From positions 20,861,020-20,925,019 of the forward strand of contig CM046311.1 of assembly GCA_025267735.1 (NCBI GenBank): a DNA stretch of 64,000 bases, read 5' to 3'. Position numbers and translations under genes: made by a program. The notes beneath the pieces were generated by a model. It was not told the origin of the DNA. It worked only from the letters and a program-made list of their open reading frames with translations, and searched no databases. Origin of the DNA: Mactra quadrangularis. Its lineage: Eukaryota > Mollusca > Bivalvia > Venerida > Mactridae. Position 1 is the stretch's first letter; every line of letters starts with the position of its first letter. Below are positions 56,272-64,000 of this stretch, piece after piece.

Positions 56272-59200
56272 TCAGCGTCCATCCTTTTCCGGATCAGACG
56301 TCTCTATCGGTGGCATTAAATTAGATTTTTCTCTAGGGAGTGAGGGATAAGCCATATTTTCTCTGTCAGACATTTCACCAAGCACATCCAGCTCCTCGTC
56401 TTCTAAACCTTGTAAAGTTAAAGTCCCGCCTCCACCGAAAGTGTCCATGTGTATAGTCCGAGCGTTCGGATTCTCATTCGGAACAACTCGGGTGTCATTT
56501 CCGGAGATCACTTTTGTATCTCCATTGAAGATCACCATTGATTCTTTTTCCGGATTTAGTCCAATTCTAGGTGTCGGTCGATCTGATGATTTTTCAGTCA
56601 TTGCAATACCCGAATCACGCCTAATTGATCCGTTAGGGACATCATTTGTATTTGTGTACGTTCCGCCATGTAAATCTGTAGGACTCAGTGTTACTGGATG
56701 TCCCGCCCTACCGTTAGATATAATACTTGGACTCATGGCTTCAAATGTTATTTCATCACGTGTCACTGGAGAGACCATTGAGTCAACTAGTTCTAAATCT
56801 TCAATGATGTCCTCTTTATCCGGATCTGAAAAATATAACGTATGTTGTATCTCATTTTTCGCTACCAGTGTTTTATACAAGTAGTGAAAAAAGCGTGCGT
56901 GTTTTTCACAAATAGTGTGAAAAATACGTTAGCATACACATTTCATACGAGCATAGAAACACATTTTTCACAATTTAAAAGACCGAATGTGTCACCGCGT
57001 GACCACGTTTTGTGACATATGCGGTCTAACAATGCAGTGCTTAATTGTTTAATAATAATTTTTGAAATTAACCGAAACGTTAGTTTTGTTAATCATTTTA
57101 TACTCAAGGGTGTAAAAATTTGTCTACGTATTTTTCACATAGCTAATTTGTGAAAAATTCGCACGTAATTTCACATCTTGTGAAAAAATGAGGTTCAACA
57201 AACGTAGATTGGTTATTCGCGCCGATAAAAACAACGTTTCCGAGGATAATGTCGCACAAAAATGCATTGCATCGATTCGGATATTTTAATAGCTGTATAA
57301 GTATTGAACTCTTGTCACATCTTAATGGTACATATACCAGCCCTGCGTTCAGTTACCGCGAACGTTACAAAACGTTCCGTAACGATTCATTCGGAACTCC
57401 TTGGCCATTCGCTGCGAATAATCTCGGACATATTAAGACGCTATTTTGAAACTACCGGTGTTGAAGTAAACAAATATACGATCATTTAGACAATGAGTGA
57501 TGTTTTGTTTTTAGTCCATAAATTTTGAAACATCACTTTTGCCTTAAAGATCTTATATTTGTTTATTAGATTAGATTATTCGCAGCGAATGGCCGAGGAG
57601 TTCCGAATGTATCGTTACGGAACGTTTTGTAACGTTTAGGGTAATTGAACAGGCTACTGTTGTTATCAAAAGCCAAACGAATCTTAACGATAGAATATAC
57701 CCGGAATTTAAATAATTGGGATTTTCCTTCGATACTAACAAACGTTCACCATCACAATGAAAACAAGTGTAAAAGAACAAAAGGATATAATCCATATTTC
57801 ATACACTTAGGCAATAATGGGTAATAAACTTTGTTTGCTCTGCCTGTGCACGGGAGACACACAATCTAAATTCCGAATTATTTATATGGCTAACAATGAC
57901 AAAACACATGGCATAAAAATGGTGAATATCACAGTATGTAAAATACCATATGTCATGCACATCAATACCGCTGATCTACTCGCTGATCGATCAACATATT
58001 TCCAACAATAATTCTTAACACCCAATGCAGTCTTAGACGCTTATCTCTTTTCCCTAGTGAGACAAGTCATTAACTATGTTTAATTGATTTCTGGACAAAA
58101 TATAAAAATATGATATAATAACTAATTTTAAGAAATGATGGATTAAGGTTCAGTTTAAGTATGGTTGAATTTTACTATTTTGGTTTAGTAACCTTTTGGT
58201 AATCTTGCTTTGTGCAATTGGATAACCGAGTTGGTTAGCTAACCCGTCCGGTTAGAGATAACCCCGGGTTAGCATTTAACCAGGGTTAATTTAACCAACG
58301 TTTATACAATGGGCTGCAAGTTGTCAATGTCTGTACCATTGAGAGCTGACAAAATATGAAATACTGACCGCTATTCATATCCCGTACTTTATGCAAACAT
58401 AGTATAACCTTTTTCTTGGAAACATAGCTTTTTGAGATGTGTTTCTATGTTATACTTAGTAAATGACATAGATATCATTTTACATTGTAACTGTATAGCT
58501 AGTTGGGATAGAAAATGATCTAACCTATTGTTTAAATAACTTTGTCTAAACTTAGTGTGTCATGTCCACTGTCAATATCATCATCGTTATCAACTTTATA
58601 CGGATCTTTTGTCTCTGTATCTAACTCAACAATGTCCAGTGGCTCGTCTACAAGTATACCGAGGGAAATGTATTAGAATATGCCTTATACAGTCAATTAA
58701 CATTATCTCGAGTACGCTTACGTCAACTTTTCATTATCTCGAGTACGCCTACGTCAACTATTCATTATCTCCAGTACGCTTACGTCAACTATTCATTTTC
58801 TTGAGTACACTTACGTCAACTTTTCATTATCTCGAGTACGCTTACGTCAAATATTCATTTTCTAGAGTACGCTTACGTCAACTATTCATTATCTCGAGTA
58901 CGCTTACGTCAACTTTTCATTATCTCGAGTACGCTAACGTCAACTATTCATTATCTCGAGTACGCTTACGTCAAATATTCATTATCTCGAGTACGCTTAC
59001 GTCAACTATTCATAATCTCGAGTACGCTTACGTCAACTATTCATTAACTACAGTACCCCTTCGTCAAAATTCAAAGTGGCACAATGTCACCAGAAGACAA
59101 TCATGCAATTCAATGGTAAACGTGTGTCATTCAACACCTCATTGCAATTGTATTTAACTAAGTCAATATCATGAAGTATAGATTAATTAATATAATTATT

Positions 59201-62059
59201 GTCTTCGAAAATATCAATTGGCCGGGTAATCAAACCCATTCAATCCACAGGTGATAGAATCAAATTTTCCTTATTATAGTATATACTATAATAAGGAAAA
59301 TTTTGAGTCTGTCACCTGAGATTCAATCATTAAAACTGACGAACTTTTTGGCCATGTTAAGTGTAGACAGGTCAGTCCTGTAAAAACTGTTTTACATAGA
59401 GAGCTGGCATACCGAATTCTCCAACGCTCACACAGCTTTCAGTCTAAACCAGATACATTTTTAACAACTGACAGTGGCGCATTCATTAACCCCGCTGATT
59501 TAAATTGATCGTACATGTAAGTATAGACGTACTGAAGATAGTATTTAAATCAGTGGGGCTAATGTATGCACCATTGACAGATGAATAGAATTTAACATGA
59601 CAGAACAGATACTTTATTACAGGGCTTGAACAATACTCATTACCCAAATAAATACAATATACATATATACAAATACAATTACATGCAACATGGAAACATC
59701 TTATTTAACATAAACATGCAAAAGATGGAAAACTTACATAGAGATGTATAATCAAGTTAGTCAGTAAAGTAATTTTAGATTATTTTGTCAAGGATTAACA
59801 TGAGAGGACCTACTCATAAGTGTTTCCTTAATGTATTTAGATAGTTTAAAAAAGACTATATTTGTTTTCAGAAAGTAATTATTCAAAAAAATAAACATTG
59901 AACGTTTTGACTATATAAATACACTAAAAGCTAATTACAATGTAATTAGCATCAACCTACCTTCAAATCTTGGCTTCGTGTTTTCAACTATAGGTTTTCC
60001 AGCATTGGGGTCTTTCTTGTAGAAACAACAACAAAATACAACAACACCAATGATGATTAGTATTACGACAACAACAGCAACAACGATACCAACAATCAAA
60101 CCGGTATTGTCATCATCTGTTGTTGTTGTTGATGATGGGTTCACTGGGATTGCTAAAAAGGAAATAAAAAAAACATACATCAACCGGGGCGTGTAATTCA
60201 AAGTTTTTTCCACTTGTCTACGGACGAGTGAAATCTAAGAATCAAGATTCTTGATACTCTTGATAACCTCGATGTACAACAATGTGATGAGTTTGGAATT
60301 TTCTATTTGCTAGCAGTGCATTTTTGTATACCAAGATGCAAACAAAACATCCTTGAAATTTAGAAATATCAGTTGATAAAAAAGGAACATGATCACGCTA
60401 AGAGTGCTCATTCCCTCGGGCTGCAATTCAAATGATATCGCCCAAGCAATTCAGATGAGATTTTGCAGAATTTTGAATCAGACTAGTGCGGTTAACTGGT
60501 TGTTCATGAAAGCAGAATTGCAGAACCTACTGCTTGTTAAATCTGCCTGGTATCCAATCAGGGTATCCAACAAAACGAAGAACTTAAGTCCCGTGACCGT
60601 GCAAATCGCCCGAAAATTTCCGAAATTTGTTACCATATTTAAGTACAAGTGTAATAAGGAATAAACACCTTGACATTTTTATTACTCATATTTTGTCTAT
60701 TAGAACACAATACCTTCCCTATATTAAAAGATTACATTTCATTTAATAGTAAAGTTTATATAGAAATACTGTTTACTTTAATTTGAATACTTACGACATG
60801 TTTCTGAAATATATAAAATAGAACAATACTGAGTATTTCGTTTATAAATTTACAAAACAAATTAAGGTATATGACTATATGAATTAACAAAAAAACGGTA
60901 ATTTAAAAGTAGTGGGACGCGCGTCTAATGGTCAAGAGGTCATGAGTGCGAATCAAGTTTAAGACGGATCTACATTTTCTTGAGCAAAACTAGTCTAGAG
61001 TTCTTTCCCTTTATATTACTTTCCGTAGTAATTGTAGGCATGGAACCGGACTAAAATGTACCAGCAATTATTATATCTTTATTTCATCCTATAGACTATT
61101 AGCATAAATGGGTATTCGCGAGAATGGCAATCTGATTAAAACCCGATCTAAAATTTTCCGCTCGCATACTCGCTAATTTAGATCTGGCCTTTTTCAAACG
61201 AAGGTCACGTTCAGGCGACATTTCCTCATTATAATATTCATGACGAAATTGTTATGATACGTAACTTGTTTACATCGTCTAGGTCACGCAATTTGAAATG
61301 AGCCGCCCAATCGCAGACTGTGAATAATACCGCTGTTAAATTAGCATGCAAAACTTGGTCTAAAAATAGAAATTACGAAATCAAAATGTGATTAATAGTG
61401 TTTTCGTCTAGATGAAAGCTACGCATTGATTGGTCGAAACAACGTTCATCTCGACGTGACCTTCCATGGAGATAGCAGAGATCCTGTACGACAATGTTCT
61501 ACAGGATATCTGTTTACGGAGATTGCGAGAATGATAGCATTCGCAAACATCTTAAAAATGAAATGCAAACAAGTTTTACTTTATACATAATGTCTATTCT
61601 ATTCTACACACATTGTTGTAAGACGTAAGGACTTCAAACTACCTATTGCATTGTTATAAATACAAGCCTTATTTACCAATATTTTTTTCCTCCATCCAAA
61701 TATGGAATATCGAAAGACCGACACTATATGTTCGTTTGTTAGAGTAATTTGGTAATTTTGATGTCAAATTAAAAACAGCGTAAGCAAAAATGTCAGGGCA
61801 CTTTTGAGTTCCCAGTTCTATTTTGAACATCCTAATGACATTAACGTGACTTCGGAAATCTGGAAATTGTAATATCCGAATATTTCGTGAGGTCCTAACT
61901 GTGTTCTGATTGGTCGGGTTACACTGTATTCTAGTATAATAAAAACAAACCTGTAGGTGTTAATGTATATAAAGTGTTGTGGGTAGGATTTTGTCCTGCT
62001 GCACAGGCAGTTTCTGTAGCAGATAATATCACTGTAGAATTGGAATATTCCTGAACAGC
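56272..62059 (-). CDS. 3' part of a single-pass membrane protein gene, 5' end not found
   Basis: Exons in transcript order are 62059-61951, 60803-60795 (9 nt), 60152-59961 and 56825-56272. Every internal junction is phase 1. The first visible exon encodes an extracellular segment (AVQEYSNSTVILSATETACA). The micro-exon gives ETC. The third has a Thr/Asp-rich stalk, one hydrophobic helix (GLIVGIVVAVVVVILIIIGV, then VVFCCCFYKK) and a basic stop-transfer. The triple Cys after the helix could be palmitoylated. The last exon is a 184-codon acidic cytoplasmic tail beginning PDKEDIIEDLELVDS and ending ETSDPEKDGR. I do not recognise the family; layout suggests a type I receptor or adhesion protein. 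Upstream exons must lie beyond 62059, possibly outside the window. An alternative terminal exon is at 58532-58647. Confidence 0.6.
57340..57658. mobile_element. palindromic MITE, second copy of the 50389 family
   Basis: Same arms (AAAACGTTCCGTAACGATTC, GGAACTCCTTGGCCATTCGC) and the same centre as 50389-50708. It lies in the last intron of the membrane-protein gene. Confidence 0.8.
58209..58312. mobile_element. ~100-bp MITE with TGCAATTGGATAAC end
   Basis: TGTGCAATTGGATAACCGAG at left and TTGGTTAAATT...ACGTTTATACAATGGGC-type right end are partly inverted copies. The centre is AACCCCGGGTTA. Short and AT/GGTTA-rich. Confidence 0.4.
58532..58647 (-). CDS. alternative C-terminal exon of the membrane-protein gene
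   Basis: An acceptor (ACTTGTAG) precedes an open stretch in phase 1. After a codon shared with the previous exon it reads EPLDIVELDTETKDPYKVDN, then an acidic run, and stops with DKVI. It is acidic like the 56.8-kb exon and takes the same phase from 59961, so it can replace that exon. No good phase-1 donor is visible (only weak GTTTAG and GTGGAC), which favours an alternative terminal exon rather than a cassette. Confidence 0.45.
58702..59073 (+). repeat. 31-bp minisatellite, ~12 units
   Basis: The unit is about CATTATCTCGAGTACGCTTA followed by CGTCAACTATT. Each unit carries a TTACGTCA site (complement TGACGTAA, CRE-like) and most carry CTCGAG. The 31-bp period rotates the reading frame, so the 200-codon open frame across it is not a gene. 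It lies in an intron of the membrane-protein gene, just upstream of its alternative exon. Confidence 0.92.
59248..59320. repeat. short palindrome
   Basis: CCTTATTATAGTA / TACTATAATAAGG form perfect central arms. The outer AGGTGATAGA / TCTGTCACCT also pair with one or two mismatches. Looks like a small MITE hairpin. Confidence 0.65.
59465..59640. repeat. inverted-repeat element related to 55370-56000
   Basis: CTGACAGTGGCGCATTCATT at left and the inverted GCACCATTGACAG at right, with ATTAACCCCGCTGATTTAAA / ATTTAAATCAGTGGGGCTAA between. ACAGAACAGATACTTTATTA follows. Confidence 0.6.
61125..61530 (+). repeat. dispersed element, longer copy of the 25424-25600 repeat
   Basis: It starts GCAATCTGATTAAAACCC and ends CAGGATATCTGTTTACGGAG then ATTGCGAGAATG. 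The 'CAGGATATCTGTTTA' block also occurs at 13990. It lies in an intron of the membrane-protein gene. Confidence 0.55.
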
Positions 62060-62298
62060 CTAAAATAGAACGAAGCGTTGAGCAATGAAATGACAGGGTA
62101 TACGGGCATGAAGTCTTGGGGTCATACAAGTAGATTTAAAACATTGCTTGACTATGTAAAATGAAAATACATAGTGAAGTACATGTTATATACATATTAT
62201 AGTATCTCAATTCAAAACATTAATTTAAGAAGATTTTATTCAGATTGTGAACATGGTTCTAGATTACAAATACGGTAAAGAGTATCTGAAGCAAACTT

Positions 62299-62386
62299 AC
62301 ATATCGAGGGTTGCCCGCAAGATTGTAGAAACTTGCTCTATAATGCAATGCACTTACTACAGTCTTGCGGGCAATCCTCGATATGT
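62299..62386. repeat. palindrome next to a (TTTGT)n tract and SINE tail
   Basis: ACATATCGAGGGTTGCCCGC and its inverted copy GCGGGCAATCCTCGATATGT, with 1-2 mismatches. A TTTGT repeat (62386-62425) and the family A SINE tail (GGGTTTAACGCCGTAGCAAC, 62426-62515) follow. Confidence 0.7.
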
Positions 62387-62529
62387 TTGTTTGTTTTGTT
62401 TGTTTGTTTTGTTTGTTTGTTTTGTTGGGTTTAACGCCGTAGCAACACATTTTATAGGTCATATAACGGCGGTCAGTCAACCTACTCACTCCTCCAGGAA
62501 ATGTATTTTCTGTCGGTAAAGCGAAGAGC

Positions 62530-64000
62530 ATTAGGCGGAAAATATTTTCCTTTGATGTGTTAAGATCATTGATTGGTCAATTCAAAGTTGTTATGAAGAT
62601 GTTCAACCAATGAAACAATGCGTTTCATCGCACAAGTTAATTATTGTGCGATTTTGATGTTATTGAAAGGACATTCAGCTTTGGGCGGCTATACTGATCA
62701 GTCACATTTTTTTTTATTTTACAACAATATGTATCAATATTTTAAAAAAAAACATCTTTAAGATTTAATATTTTATTTGAACGGTTTACCATATGTATTA
62801 TTATTGTAAGTTAGTATGTATGAATACTAAATACACTTATTGAATATGTATTGCCAAAGAATTGTTAGCTTACGTTAAAGTTTGTCATACGAATGTATAG
62901 TCCGATTTTATCCGGTGAGCCGTGACTGCACTTTTGTATTTATAGATTTTTGGAACATTCCTACAAAAAGGTAACACAACTTATTTAACAAATCAACTGA
63001 TTACTGTCTATACTTTAATTATATTACATTTATTTATGTTACTCCGTGGTCGTGGCGGTAAGACACTTGGTTTAATAAGACATTTCTTTTGTTACCCCGG
63101 GTTCGAATCATGCTAAGTATCCTCTATCCTATTATTATTTTATTTCTTGACATCATGGAAACATACAACTCGAAATCTTTGTGCAACACCAAGCCAAGTG
63201 ATTATAAAATAGAATATGCATATTAGTCTGACTGAGTGCTTAGTTATTGCTTCGATGTCATACTCTAAACTGTCTCGACCGTGTCTTACAGGAATGAAGT
63301 TATTGTACAAAATGTACATGCATTTTATAAGAATGAAAAGCAGAATGGGATGCATATAACTTTAGCATATTCTTTCGATAGTATCCTTGTCTGTTTTCCA
63401 TGCAACCTTTGCATTTGAAGCCAAATGCATAATTTGAATGCATTACTATTAGGTACAATGTAAATTGCTGGATATAAAATAAAGAGCCAAGAAAATGAAA
63501 TAAATAATTAAACAAAAGCAAATTATAGTGCAATAATCATGATATGATACGTACAACTATGCAGGAATTTAAGAATAAAATAAAAAATATGGAGGCGTTG
63601 AGATTCGAACCACTGCCGTAAAAGTATTGCATCTGGCACACAATTCCGATTCGTAACTGACTGCGCTATTTTGAACAATGAACATTGAACAACTATATCA
63701 TGCATATATACTTGAGATATTATAGTTTGTATTGATTTATAGTGTAATATTCACTGGTTATACCTATCGTCATGGTTATGATTCGACTCGTCCAACCTGT
63801 CACGGCTCACCGCATAAAATCGGACTATACATGTATGTTAATAGTATAGCCACTTGCCCAAGTGCTAAAATACACGTTATACAAAAGTGTTGTTTTGTTG
63901 TTTATAGATCATTATTCAATGATATGGTTAGTTCAAAGGAAATGCTAAATCTCTGGATTTAGCTGTTAACCAACTACTAAGCACATACTTTCGTCTGTGA
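62530..64000. other. stretch without a recognised gene; tRNA-like and SINE pieces
   Basis: No coding exon was found. On the minus strand, 63590-63675 has a tRNA-like head (TAGCGCAGTCAGTTACG, GGTTCGAATCTC). On the plus strand, 63040-63115 has a weak one (GTGGTCGTGGCGGTAAG, GGGTTCGAATC). A family A SINE in reverse orientation begins near 63935 (AAATGCTAAATCTCTGGATT) and runs off the window. Confidence 0.45.

Noticed and set aside
56441..56884. 147-codon plus-strand frame
   Set aside because: It is the antisense shadow of the long minus-strand tail exon at 56272-56825.
58555..59157. 200-codon plus-strand frame with apparent protein repeats
   Set aside because: It follows the 31-bp minisatellite, where chance absence of stops repeats with the unit; there is no start context, domain or splice evidence.
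61818..62129. Cys-rich 103-codon minus-strand frame
   Set aside because: It overlaps the exon at 61951-62059 in another frame. The phase of the micro-exon and the membrane-spanning exon supports the frame reading AVQEYSNST instead.

Overview
This window looks like nuclear DNA of a mollusc, most likely a bivalve. It is AT-rich and intron-rich, and it is packed with tRNA-derived SINEs, palindromic MITEs and degenerate retroelements. The gene content fits: a large Mab-21/cGAS-like receptor gene (a family strongly expanded in bivalves), GCLM, a WIP/verprolin-like gene and a small VWC-like secreted protein. I cannot name the species. Almost all short open frames in the window are chance frames or frames inside repeats; the real genes are mostly short spliced exons.

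Layout. 1-6.9 kb holds no recognised gene, only repeats: SINEs, a degenerate CR1/L2-like LINE at about 4.4-6.0 kb, and a tandem duplication split by a SINE. 6.9-9.0 kb (+) is an intact 690-residue Mab-21/cGAS-like nucleotidyltransferase on one coding exon, whose last codons run into a transposon end. 9-14.6 kb is repeats. 14.6-25.8 kb (+) is a complete seven-exon GCLM gene coding for 271 residues. Its introns are full of mobile elements, including a Penelope-like GIY-YIG remnant and a palindrome with a hammerhead-ribozyme-like core. 25.8-31.5 kb is repeats. 31.5-40.6 kb (-) is a proline-rich gene ending in a WIP/verprolin-type WASP-binding motif. 40.7-51.3 kb is gene-poor and rich in MITEs and tandem repeats. 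51.3-54.6 kb (+) is a three-exon gene for a small secreted cysteine-rich protein. 56.3-62.1 kb (-) is the 3' part of a single-pass membrane protein gene with a 9-nt micro-exon and two candidate C-terminal exons. 62.1-64 kb is repeats.

The genes do not form an operon or an obvious functional cluster. They cover nucleic-acid sensing (cGAS-like), glutathione synthesis (GCLM), actin regulation (WIP-like), and secreted and membrane proteins of unknown role. Exon limits were read by eye from splice consensus, reading phase and family conservation, not from transcripts.
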